DNA of 64,000 nucleotides from Azospirillum halopraeferens DSM 3675 (lineage in GTDB: Bacteria > Pseudomonadota > Alphaproteobacteria > Azospirillales > Azospirillaceae), in contig NZ_AUCF01000006.1 of assembly GCF_000429625.1 (NCBI RefSeq), positions 186,001-250,000 of the forward strand, in the 5' to 3' direction. The notes beneath the pieces were generated by a model. It ran no database searches and was not told the origin of the DNA. It saw only the letters and a program-made list of their open reading frames with translations. Numbering within the stretch: position 1 is the first letter of the stretch; each line of letters starts with the position of its first letter. Position numbers and translations under genes: made by a program. This document shows, one piece after another, positions 8,691-16,603 of the stretch.

Positions 8691-9760
8691 TGCCCCAACC
8701 CCTTAGCATTGACACCGACTATCTCCTGACGGTCCTGCGCAACCTTCTGGCCATCCCCAGCCCCACCGGCTACACCGACGAGGTGGTGCGCTACGTCTGC
8801 GGCGAGCTGGAGACGCTCGGCATTCCCTACGAGCTGACGCGGCGCGGCGCCATCCGCGCCAACCTCAAGGGCCGCCAGGAAAGCCCCGACCGCGCGTTGG
8901 TCGCCCATGTGGACACCTTGGGGGCGCAGGTGAAGTCCCTGAAGGACAACGGCCGGCTGGCCCTGGTGCCGATCGGCCACTGGTCGTCCCGCTTCGCCGA
9001 GGGGGCGCGCTGCACCGTCTTCACCGACACCGGCCGGTACCGCGGCACCGTGCTGCCGCTGAAGGCGTCCGGCCACACCTTCGGCGACGAGGTGGACGAG
9101 CAGCCGACCAACTGGCAGAGCGTGGAGCTGCGGGTCGACGCTCCGGCGGTGTGCCGCGGCGACCTGGACGCGCTGGGGTTCAACGTCGGCGACTTCGTCG
9201 CCATCGATCCCCAGCCGGAGTTCCCGGACACCGGCTTCATCGTCTCGCGCCACCTGGACGACAAGGCGGGGGCGGCCGCCGCGCTCGCCGCCGCCAAGGC
9301 GGTGATGGACGCCCGCGCGGCCCTGCCCGTGGACTGCCATCTGCTGTTCACCATCTCCGAGGAGGTGGGGTCCGGAGCCTCCACCGTGCTGCACCAGGAC
9401 GTGGCGGAGATGGTCACCATCGACAACGGCACCCCCGCCCTCGGCCAGAACAGCCGCGAGACCGGGGTGACCATCGCCATGGCCGATTCCACCGGGCCGT
9501 TCGACTATTCGCTGACCCACCGGCTGCTCGCCCTGTGCCGGGAGCACGGCATTCCCCACCAGCGCGACGTGTTCCGCTATTACCGTTGCGACAGCGCCGC
9601 CGCCATCGAGGCCGGCAACGACATACGCACCGCCCTGGTGTGCTTCGGCGTTGACGCCTCGCACGGCTACGAGCGCACCCACGTCGGCGCCCTGGAGAGC
9701 CTGTGCCGCCTGCTGACCCTCTACATGCAGTGCGAGCCGGAGGGGCCGTTGCGGGTGTAA
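8690..9760 (+). CDS. Osmoprotectant NAGGN system M42-family peptidase
   Basis: This 356-residue metallopeptidase belongs to the M42 family linked to NAGGN clusters. Expected di-metal ligands are visible: H73 and D75 in LVAHVDTLG, the HLDDKAG motif at 188-194, the SEEVGSG motif near 224-230, and the C-terminal ASHGYERTH histidines. It lacks any signal peptide and should be cytosolic. A role in degrading or editing NAGGN or its dipeptide precursor is inferred from its constant linkage to asnO-ngg. The start overlaps the ngg stop (TGATG). Confidence 0.88.
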   Translation: MPQPLSIDTDYLLTVLRNLLAIPSPTGYTDEVVRYVCGELETLGIPYELTRRGAIRANLKGRQESPDRALVAHVDTLGAQVKSLKDNGRLALVPIGHWSSRFAEGARCTVFTDTGRYRGTVLPLKASGHTFGDEVDEQPTNWQSVELRVDAPAVCRGDLDALGFNVGDFVAIDPQPEFPDTGFIVSRHLDDKAGAAAALAAAKAVMDARAALPVDCHLLFTISEEVGSGASTVLHQDVAEMVTIDNGTPALGQNSRETGVTIAMADSTGPFDYSLTHRLLALCREHGIPHQRDVFRYYRCDSAAAIEAGNDIRTALVCFGVDASHGYERTHVGALESLCRLLTLYMQCEPEGPLRV

Positions 9761-9789
9761 CGCGCGCGCCGGTGGTGTAGAGTGGCGGC

Positions 9790-10290
9790 ATGACCGCCTT
9801 CGCCGCCATCGACTTCGAAACCGCCGACCAGGGGCGCGACAGCGCCTGTTCGGTCGCCGTGGTGCTGGTCGAGAACGGGCGGATCACCGAGCGCCTGCAG
9901 CGCCTGATCCGCCCGCCCCGCTCCCGCTTCCTGTTCACCCACATCCACGGCCTGCGCTGGGAGGACTGCTGCGAGGCGCCGGATTTCGCCGGCGTGTGGC
10001 CGGATCTGGCGCCGCTGCTGGCGCGGGCGACCCTGCTGGTGGCCCACAACGCTCCCTTCGACAAGGGCGTGCTGCACGCCTGCTGCACCGCCCACCGTCT
10101 GCCGACGCCGCGCCACCGCTTCGCCTGCACGGTGCAGATCGCCCGCGCCGCCTGGGGCGTCTACCCCACCAAGCTGCCCGACGTGTGCCGCCATCTGCGC
10201 ATCGCGCTGAAGCACCACGACGCCCTGTCCGACGCCTCCGCCTGCGCCGAGATCGCCCTGGCCGCCCTGCGCGACGGTCATAAGCTGTAG
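9790..10290 (+). CDS. DEDDh 3'-5' exonuclease (DnaQ-like)
   Basis: This 166-residue single-domain exonuclease has the DEDDh residues in place: D8 and E10 in AIDFETAD, D91 in HNAPFD, and H143 and D148 in HHDALSD. No other domain is attached, so it resembles small stand-alone DnaQ/RNase T superfamily proteins rather than the polymerase III epsilon subunit with its C-terminal tail. It could trim DNA or RNA 3' ends; the substrate cannot be told from sequence. It lies 29 bp downstream of the NAGGN operon, in the same direction, and its end overlaps the convergent AraC gene by 13 bp. Confidence 0.85.
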   Translation: MTAFAAIDFETADQGRDSACSVAVVLVENGRITERLQRLIRPPRSRFLFTHIHGLRWEDCCEAPDFAGVWPDLAPLLARATLLVAHNAPFDKGVLHACCTAHRLPTPRHRFACTVQIARAAWGVYPTKLPDVCRHLRIALKHHDALSDASACAEIALAALRDGHKL

Positions 10291-11105
10291 TGCTGCGCCG
10301 GGCGGCGGCCCGGCGGCGGCCGCACGCCGGTCAGGCTGCGCGACGCCGGCGCGCCGAAGGTCCGGCGGAAGTCGTGGGCGAAATGGGGCTGGTCGGCATA
10401 GCCGGCGGCATGGGCGGCGGCGGTGAACGTGTTTCCCTCGACGATTGCGCCGATGGCGGCCCGCATGCGGCACCAGGCGCGGTACCGGCGGAAAGGCACG
10501 CCGACCTCCCGGGTGAACACGTGCTGGAACCGTGATGCGGACATCCCGACGCCGGCGGCGAGGTCGTTCACGGGTGTGAGATCTTCGCTGTTCGCGTGCA
10601 TGGCCCCGACGACCCGGGCCACACGCCCGTCGATGGAGCGGGCTGCACGCCGGTCGGAGAAACCCACGAGATCGCGCAGCGCGGCGCCCGCCCGGGTACC
10701 GCCCGCCGGGTCTTCGTAGAGATCGCGCACCAGGGAGACCTCGCCCCGGCCGCCGACCAGCGCTCCGCCCACCCCGACCTCCCGTCCGTCGCGGACCAGC
10801 GGAAGGAGCGCGTGAACACCCGCCACGTGAGGTTCGATGTAGAGGACGGCGATCGGATTGCCGCCGACATCCAGTTCATGCAGCGCGCCGGCGGGTATGA
10901 CCGCGGTCCGGCAACTCATCCATTCGGTACCGGGCAGCCGCAGGCCGAACGGACCGTGAAGTCCGGCCAGGTAGACCGGGGCGCCATGCTGGTGGCTGGC
11001 GTTGTAGTCGAGCGGACCGGCAAAGAACGTGAAGCCCCGGTCGAGATGCCAAAGGGGAGCGGAGCCATCGGCAGCACGTTCGTACAAGCGCGCGTCGCCG
11101 TTCAT
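10278..11105 (-). CDS. AraC-family transcriptional regulator
   Basis: This is a 275-residue AraC/XylS regulator. An N-terminal sensing domain of about 165 residues contains a cupin-like stretch with SHQHGAPVYLAGL. The C-terminal double helix-turn-helix has the typical VGMSASRFQHVFTREVG and AGYADQPHFAHDFRRTFG blocks. I chose ATG 11105 because GGAGGATAGG precedes it; the open frame continues upstream to 11249 without a better start. It is divergent from the exported MBL-fold gene with 119 bp between, making that gene its likely target. The ligand is unknown. Confidence 0.88.
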   Translation of the reverse strand: MNGDARLYERAADGSAPLWHLDRGFTFFAGPLDYNASHQHGAPVYLAGLHGPFGLRLPGTEWMSCRTAVIPAGALHELDVGGNPIAVLYIEPHVAGVHALLPLVRDGREVGVGGALVGGRGEVSLVRDLYEDPAGGTRAGAALRDLVGFSDRRAARSIDGRVARVVGAMHANSEDLTPVNDLAAGVGMSASRFQHVFTREVGVPFRRYRAWCRMRAAIGAIVEGNTFTAAAHAAGYADQPHFAHDFRRTFGAPASRSLTGVRPPPGRRPAQHYSL

Positions 11106-11224
11106 CCCTATCCTCCAGCCATGATGCCTGCTCCGGCATTTGCCGGCCGATGCGGCGGCCGGGAGCATCACATCATGCTGAGGGCCAACACGACAATGAG
11201 ACTTTAAGGGAAGGATTCCGTCCG

Positions 11225-12232
11225 ATGCCCATTCCTCGCCTTCCATCAACGCGCCGCCGGGTTCTGGCGTCGATGGCCGCGCTCGCCGCAGCGCCGGCTC
11301 TTGCCGGCACGCTCAGCCCTCCGGCACGGGCCGCGGCACCGATGTTGGGGGCTGCAACGCCGCGGCACTATCGTTTCCGGCTGGGAGCGTTCGAGGTGAC
11401 AAACATCCTGGACGCCGGTGCCGTGATCGACGGGCCCTGGCCGATCGTCGGCGAGGATCAGCCCAAGGAGGCGGTGGAGCGGCTGATGCACGACAGCCTG
11501 CTGCCCGAATCCCGCTTCCAGCCCGGATTCACGCCAACTCTGGTCAACACCGGCAGCGAACTCGTCCTGTTCGACACCGGCAACGGTGGCGACGGGTTTG
11601 TTCCCCGGCCCCACGGCGGCTGGTTGGCGGACATGCTGGAGCCGGCCGGCTACACGCCGGACCAGGTCGACGTGATCGTCCTGACCCATGCCCATCCCGA
11701 TCACATCGGCGGGCTGATGGAGCGTGGAAGGCCACTGTTCCCCAACGCCCGCTATGCCATCGGCGCCGTGGAGTACGATTTCTGGGCGAAGGACGATCGC
11801 CTGTCCGCCGACAAGGACGGGAACGAGTTCCGCTCCGCCCGGCTTTTCCGGACGCACCTGGTGCCGCTGGCCGACCGCGTCCGATTCCTCAAACCCGGCG
11901 ACGACGTCACACCCGGCATCCGGGCTGTCGCGAGCTTTGGCCACACGCCGGGACACCTGTCGTTCCACATCGAGAGCGAGGGCCGGCGCCTTCTCCTGTG
12001 GGGCGACTGCGCCCACCACGAAGTCGCGTCGCTGGCGCACCCGGAATGGCACGCCTTCTTCGACATGGACAAGGAAGCGGGAGCGGCGACCCGGAAGCGG
12101 GTCTACGACATGGCCACAGCCGACCGGCTCCTGGTGTCGGCCTACCACATGTCGTTCCCGTCGCTGGGGTATGTCGAACGCAAGGACGCCGGATACCGGT
12201 GGGTGCCCGTCACATACCAGTTGAACCTGTAG
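11225..12232 (+). CDS. Exported MBL-fold metallo-hydrolase
   Basis: This 335-residue protein starts with a twin-Arg/Tat-like signal (TRRRVLASMAALAAAPALAG, residues 9-28). The metallo-beta-lactamase signature THAHPDHIGG lies in the middle, followed by GHTPGHLS and WGDCAHH, the remaining zinc ligands. The start at 11225 follows AAGGGAAGGA. Related proteins include periplasmic MBL enzymes annotated as lactonase- or sulfatase-like; the substrate is not evident. Divergent placement from an AraC regulator suggests inducible expression. Confidence 0.87.
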   Translation: MPIPRLPSTRRRVLASMAALAAAPALAGTLSPPARAAAPMLGAATPRHYRFRLGAFEVTNILDAGAVIDGPWPIVGEDQPKEAVERLMHDSLLPESRFQPGFTPTLVNTGSELVLFDTGNGGDGFVPRPHGGWLADMLEPAGYTPDQVDVIVLTHAHPDHIGGLMERGRPLFPNARYAIGAVEYDFWAKDDRLSADKDGNEFRSARLFRTHLVPLADRVRFLKPGDDVTPGIRAVASFGHTPGHLSFHIESEGRRLLLWGDCAHHEVASLAHPEWHAFFDMDKEAGAATRKRVYDMATADRLLVSAYHMSFPSLGYVERKDAGYRWVPVTYQLNL

Positions 12233-12250
12233 GTCCGGTGCCGGAGGCGG

Positions 12251-12276
12251 CCCTTTCCCGCCACCACGGGAAGGGG
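12251..12276. terminator. Probable bidirectional terminator
   Basis: Stem CCCTTTCCCG (12251-12260) / CGGGAAGGGG (12267-12276) with loop CCACCA and one mismatch. It lies between the convergent MBL-fold and Gly/Asn-rich lipoprotein genes. Confidence 0.5.
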
Positions 12277-12294
12277 TTGCGGCACACCACACGC

Positions 12295-13185
12295 TCAGCC
12301 GTCGCCACCGTTGCCCCCTCCGTTCCCTCCACCGTTGCCACCCCCGTTGCCCCCGCCGTTCCCGCCACCGTTGCCGCCTCCATTGCCGCCGCCGTTCCCA
12401 CCACCGTTGCCGCCTCCATTGCCGCCGCCGTTCCCACCTCCATTACCGCCACCATTGCCGCCGCCGTTCCCACCCCCATTACCGCCACCGTTGCCGTCGC
12501 CGTTACCACCCCCATTACCGCCACCGTTGCCGTCGCCGTTACCACCCCCATTACCGCCACCGTTGCCGCCGCCGTTACCACCCCCATTACCGCCACCATT
12601 GCCGCCACCGTTACCATCCCCGTCGCCGCCACCGTTGCCACCGCCACCGCCGCCGCCGTTCCCGTTGCCGTCCCCCCCGTCGCTGCCGCCGCCACCTCCC
12701 CCGTTGCCCCCGGCATCACTGCCACCCGGATCGCCACCACCGGATCCGCTGTCAGAGTCACCACCGCCCGTGCCACTGTCGGAGTCGCCGCCCGATCCGG
12801 TGCCGGTGCCGCCATCGTCACCGCCCGTCCCCGTGTCGCCCGTCCCGGTGTCGCCGCCCCCGGTGCTGCCGGTGCCGGTGCCCGTGCCGCTGCCGCCCGT
12901 GCCGCCCGCCGCAGCGCCGGCAGGCGATCCCATCTCGCCGCTGCCGCCGTGACCGGCCATGCGTTGGGCGGGGAGGCGCGGCGGCGGCGGCGGAACGAAC
13001 AGCATGTTCTGTGAGAACGCATCTCGGCACTGGCCCTGCGCCTGCGCACGCTCCAGCGCGGACTCCCGGAGGTTCCAGCAGTCGATGACCACGGCGCGCT
13101 GCGTCGGCAGGCAGGCGGCGGCGGTCAGGGCGGTGGCCGCAAGCAGGAGCGGCTTGCAGAGGCCGTACGGAGACGGGCGCGGCAT
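12295..13185 (-). CDS. Lipoprotein-like protein with Gly/Asn tandem-repeat tail
   Basis: I do not recognise a family. The 296-residue product starts with a signal sequence and a possible lipobox (LTAAAC, cysteine near residue 24). Next comes a short conserved-looking segment with two cysteines, VIDCWNLRESALERAQ and QGQCRDAF (about 34-58), then a Pro run. The rest is low complexity: Gly/Thr/Ser/Asp-rich to about residue 190, then about 100 residues of near-perfect four-residue GGGN units with some Asp for Asn or Gly. The DNA is a 12-bp tandem array. GGGGGGAACC precedes ATG 13185. Repeat-length variation is likely. A longer frame runs upstream to 14331, but that part is the complement of the AraC gene. 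Confidence 0.7.
   Translation of the reverse strand: MPRPSPYGLCKPLLLAATALTAAACLPTQRAVVIDCWNLRESALERAQAQGQCRDAFSQNMLFVPPPPPRLPAQRMAGHGGSGEMGSPAGAAAGGTGGSGTGTGTGSTGGGDTGTGDTGTGGDDGGTGTGSGGDSDSGTGGGDSDSGSGGGDPGGSDAGGNGGGGGGSDGGDGNGNGGGGGGGNGGGDGDGNGGGNGGGNGGGNGGGNGGGNGGGNGDGNGGGNGGGNGDGNGGGNGGGNGGGNGGGNGGGNGGGNGGGNGGGNGGGNGGGNGGGNGGGNGGGNGGGNGGGNGGDG
12300..12680. repeat. 12-bp tandem repeat array encoding GGGN units
   Basis: On the plus strand the array reads as variants of CCGCCACCGTTG and CCGCCGCCGTTC repeated in register. Third-position variation between units keeps Gly and Asn codons but changes the DNA, which indicates selection on the protein sequence. Strand slippage would change tail length in multiples of four residues. 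Confidence 0.85.
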
Positions 13186-13313
13186 GGTTCCCCCCGGTTC
13201 TGCGCGAACGTGGCGGAGAAACCCCGGTGGCGGTACGCGGTTCCGGGACGTGTGCGCAAGAAGCGCCGACGCATCCGGACGGAGTTCGGCGTCCGCGCGC
13301 CCGGCCGGCCGGG

Positions 13314-14321
13314 CTACTTCGTCAGGATCCCCGGCCGGCCGCGCACCTGCCCGGGCGGCAGGCCGAACCGGCGCCGGAAGGCGGTGGCGAAGTTGGCGGG
13401 ATTGCCATAGCCGGCGACGAACGCCGCCTCCGTGACGCTGACGCCCTCCCGCTCCAGCGCGGCGCGAGCACGGTCCATGCGCACGCAGCGGTAATAGTCG
13501 AACACCGAGGTGCCGTGCACGGCACGGAACAGGCGCTGGAGGGTGCTGACGCTCATGCCCGCGTGGCGGGCGACCTCGTCCAGCCGCGGGGAATCCCCCT
13601 CGTGAGCGTCCAGGAATTCGCAGACGGCCTGTACGCGCGCCCGGTCGCGCCCGCACACCCCGCCGCCCGGCGCCCCTTCTCCGCCGGACAGCCGCACCAG
13701 GGCTTCCGCCACGATCTCGAAGGCGTGGCTCTCCAGGAACAGGGACTCCAGCCCCGATCCGAACGGTGCCGTTGCCAGGATGCGCTCCGCCAACTCGACC
13801 TGGCGTCGGGTGGGGTCCCAGATGGCGCTGGCGCCGTGGGTTTCCGTGAACCGGCGCACCGCCTCGCCGGAGCCGGACGCGGCGCCCGCCACCCAGTCGC
13901 GCGGGACGCCGATGCTGATTTTGCGCACCCAGTTGCCGCTCACCCCCCGGCGCACGAACAGGTCCGGTTCGCAGCACGCCCGGATGAACAGCCGGGGGCC
14001 CCGGCGGGCGTCCACCTGGTGACGGCGCGCGCCCAGCGACACGTCGGCGTGGCCGCGCAGGAACAGGGTCACCGTCAGCGCCGGCTCCGCCTCCACCCGG
14101 GTCGTCAGGTCGTGGACGTCGATCGCGTCGGTGGCGTGCAGATCCATGCCGGAACGCAGGCGCAACTGCCGCAACCGGCCCAGCAGCACCGGATCCTCGG
14201 GGTTCAGGACCGGCGTCACGATCTGCACCGGCGCCGTCCGGGTTCCGAACGAATCCGTCAGGTACCGGTAGGCGACCGGGGCGCACGGCGCGGCGGAACC
14301 ACCGGATCGAAGGTCGGACAT
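13314..14321 (-). CDS. AraC-family regulator of siderophore uptake (PchR/YbtA-like)
   Basis: This 335-residue regulator has an N-terminal ligand domain and a C-terminal AraC DNA-binding domain (VARHAGMSVSTLQRLFRAVHG and AAFVAGYGNPANFATAFRRR). I chose ATG 14321 because GGGAGGG precedes it; a longer frame goes to 14432. It is divergent from a TonB-dependent receptor and its transporter, the standard arrangement of PchR/YbtA regulators that sense the ferric siderophore in the cytoplasm. A Fur-like box in the intergenic region would add iron control. The siderophore is unknown. Confidence 0.85.
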   Translation of the reverse strand: MSDLRSGGSAAPCAPVAYRYLTDSFGTRTAPVQIVTPVLNPEDPVLLGRLRQLRLRSGMDLHATDAIDVHDLTTRVEAEPALTVTLFLRGHADVSLGARRHQVDARRGPRLFIRACCEPDLFVRRGVSGNWVRKISIGVPRDWVAGAASGSGEAVRRFTETHGASAIWDPTRRQVELAERILATAPFGSGLESLFLESHAFEIVAEALVRLSGGEGAPGGGVCGRDRARVQAVCEFLDAHEGDSPRLDEVARHAGMSVSTLQRLFRAVHGTSVFDYYRCVRMDRARAALEREGVSVTEAAFVAGYGNPANFATAFRRRFGLPPGQVRGRPGILTK

Positions 14322-14442
14322 CGGTGCGCACCCTCCCAAACTCTGACCATTCGGCAAAGCATTTCGACCGTGCCGCAAAGGCACCGCAACGGCGACCGGA
14401 CTACAACGAACGTCACGGACAGCTCCCCGCAACGCATATGTT

Positions 14443-14461
14443 GCGACTAATTATCATTCTC
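14443..14461 (-). promoter_or_regulatory. Fur-like box
   Basis: The minus strand reads GAGAATGATAATTAGTCGC. It matches the 19-bp Fur consensus (GATAATGATAATCATTATC) at most positions of its left two thirds. It stands 57 bp before the TonB receptor start and on the promoter side of the divergent AraC gene. The surrounding block is distinctly AT-rich for this genome. Irr or another iron regulator is possible in an alphaproteobacterium. Confidence 0.5.
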
Positions 14462-14517
14462 GCTATCACGGAATCCCCACTCTGTCCAGGGTCGGGCCAC
14501 AGGAGGACCGAAGAACG

Positions 14518-16521
14518 ATGTCCAGACGAACGGAGTATGGTCAGATCAGGCGCCGGGGCCGGATCAGGGCGGGGCTGCTCGCCACCTCCATGCTGGCGTC
14601 CGTGGCGGCGCTGACTCCGCCCGCCGCCCGGGCGGCGGAAACCCTGCCCCCGGTCCGCGTCGCGGGGGAGGCGCTGCGCATCATGGAGACCACCGGCGCC
14701 ATCAGCCGGGAGGAGATCGACCGGGAGCAGCCGCTGACCCTGCGCGACCTGTTCCGCAACGACCCGGCCGTCACCGTCCCGTCCGGCAGCACGGCGGCTC
14801 AGAAGATCTATGTGCACGGCATCGACCAGAACAAGCTGAACGTCACCGTCGACGGCGCGCCCCAGCGCAACAACGTCTGGCACCACAACGGCAACCTGAC
14901 GCTCGATCCGATCTTCCTGAAGTCGGCGACGGTGGAGGCCGGGGTGGCGCCGGCGGACGCCGGCTTCGGCGCCCTGGCCGGTGCCGTGCACTTCACCACG
15001 AAGGATGCCCGGGACCTGCTGCTGCCGGGGCAGACGGCGGGGGGCACGGTCATCCTCGGCTACGACACCAATCCGGGGACGTGGCGCACCACCGCCGCGG
15101 GCTATGCCGCCGCGCAGGGGTTCGAGATCCTGGGCATGGTCTCGCGCGCCAGGGGCGACGACTACAAGACGGGTGCGGGCTACGAGGAGGCGGGCACCGC
15201 CGCCAACCTGACCGCCGGCCTGGCCAAGCTGGCCTACGAATCCGACCGGGGGCACCGCTTCGAGGTCTCCGGCGAGGTGGTGAACGACGAGGGCATCCGC
15301 CGCCTGCGCCCCAACATGGGCCTGATCGCCAACCCGACGGGGCGACTGCTGAACCGGAGCGAGGCGACGCGCACCACCGCCACGCTGCGCTACCGCACGA
15401 CACAGCCGACCGACCTGTTCGATCCCGAAATCAGCGTCTATTACAACCGCAACCGGCTGGAGCGGCCCAACGACAACCGCCGCCCCACCGCGCACGGCGC
15501 CTTCAACGCCGACGTGGAGAGCATCGGCGGCACCGTGCAGAACAGCGTCGCCATCCCCGCCGGCCGGCTGACCGTGGGCATCGACGCCTACCGCGACGAC
15601 GCGTTCGTCGAGCGCTTCCACTTCGCCACCGACGCCGAGGAGCGCATCTCCGGCTTCGGCGGCTTCGTCCAGGCGCGGGTGGCGCCACTCGACCGGCTGC
15701 GCCTGTCGACGGGCTTGCGCCTCGACCACCAGAGCTACCGGGCGGTGGATGGCCGGACCTTCGACAACACCGGCCTCAGCCCCAACCTGTCCGCCGAGGT
15801 CGACGTGTTCGGCGGGGTCACCGCGTTCGCCGGCTACAGCTACGCGTGGGGCGGGCTGGAGATGGCGGAGACGGCGCTCTATCACGCCGGCGACTACACC
15901 TACGACCCGGACCTGAAGCCGTCGCGGGCCCACAACGTGCGCGGCGGTCTGCGCTACGCCGAAGGCGGCCTCAGCCTGGAAGGTGCCCTGTTCCGCACGG
16001 TGATCCACGACCCCATGGCGTGGAATTACACCCGGCTCCGGCGCATCAACGGCGAGGACCTGAAGACGCAGGGCTTCGACCTGTCGGCCTCCTATTCGTG
16101 GGGCCACGCTGCCGTCGGTGCCACCTACGCCCGCTCCGACGTGACCTACGGCGACCGCATCGCCCTGCCCGGCGACTACAACACCGGCATCGCCGTCGGC
16201 GATCTGATCACGCTGCGCGGCCACTACACGGTGGAGAGCCTGCGCCTGACCCTGGGCGCCTCCGCCGAACTGGCCCTGAGGCTGGAAGACGAAGATCTGC
16301 GCGCCGCCGGCTTCCGCGACCTGGAGCCCTACCAGGTGGTGAACCTGTTCGCCGAATGGGTGCCGGTGGCGTCCATGCCCCATTGGACGCTGCGCGCCGA
16401 AGCCAACAACCTCTTCGACGAGGCCTACGCAAGCCGGTCCACCTACGGCCAGACCGCGGTGATCCAGCCGGTGCTGTCGGAAGGCCGGTCCTTCTACCTC
16501 GCGTCCACCCTGAAGTTCTGA
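14518..16521 (+). CDS. TonB-dependent outer-membrane receptor (probable ferric-siderophore receptor)
   Basis: This 667-residue protein has an N-terminal signal (cleavage near ARAAE, about residue 41), a plug domain with LRDLFRNDPAVTVPSG and YVHGIDQNKLNVTVDG (about 65-175), and a beta-barrel ending in aromatic residue Phe (LASTLKF), as needed for outer-membrane insertion. It begins a probable operon with FecB-, FecD- and FecE-type transporter genes and DUF2218. A divergent AraC regulator and a Fur-like box point to iron-siderophore or haem import. The exact ligand cannot be read from the sequence. Confidence 0.9.
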   Translation: MSRRTEYGQIRRRGRIRAGLLATSMLASVAALTPPAARAAETLPPVRVAGEALRIMETTGAISREEIDREQPLTLRDLFRNDPAVTVPSGSTAAQKIYVHGIDQNKLNVTVDGAPQRNNVWHHNGNLTLDPIFLKSATVEAGVAPADAGFGALAGAVHFTTKDARDLLLPGQTAGGTVILGYDTNPGTWRTTAAGYAAAQGFEILGMVSRARGDDYKTGAGYEEAGTAANLTAGLAKLAYESDRGHRFEVSGEVVNDEGIRRLRPNMGLIANPTGRLLNRSEATRTTATLRYRTTQPTDLFDPEISVYYNRNRLERPNDNRRPTAHGAFNADVESIGGTVQNSVAIPAGRLTVGIDAYRDDAFVERFHFATDAEERISGFGGFVQARVAPLDRLRLSTGLRLDHQSYRAVDGRTFDNTGLSPNLSAEVDVFGGVTAFAGYSYAWGGLEMAETALYHAGDYTYDPDLKPSRAHNVRGGLRYAEGGLSLEGALFRTVIHDPMAWNYTRLRRINGEDLKTQGFDLSASYSWGHAAVGATYARSDVTYGDRIALPGDYNTGIAVGDLITLRGHYTVESLRLTLGASAELALRLEDEDLRAAGFRDLEPYQVVNLFAEWVPVASMPHWTLRAEANNLFDEAYASRSTYGQTAVIQPVLSEGRSFYLASTLKF

Positions 16522-16543
16522 GTCCGGACGCTCAGAGAGACGA

Positions 16544-16578
16544 GGGGCGCGCCCGCCGCCGGCCGGTGGGTGCGCCCC
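16544..16578. terminator. Hairpin between TonB receptor and transporter genes
   Basis: Arms GGGGCGC (16544-16550) and GCGCCCC (16572-16578) enclose 21 nt that can pair further inside (CCCGCC with GGTGGG). With no U tract it may act as an attenuator giving more receptor than transporter. Confidence 0.4.
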
Positions 16579-16603
16579 ATCCCATCATCCACAAGGCAGT
16601 GCC

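Noticed and set aside
12311-12952. Plus-strand poly-proline reading frame opposite the Gly/Asn-rich lipoprotein
   Set aside because: It is the antisense of the GGGN repeat and has no start site, signal or non-repeat domain. The minus strand has a signal peptide and ribosome site.
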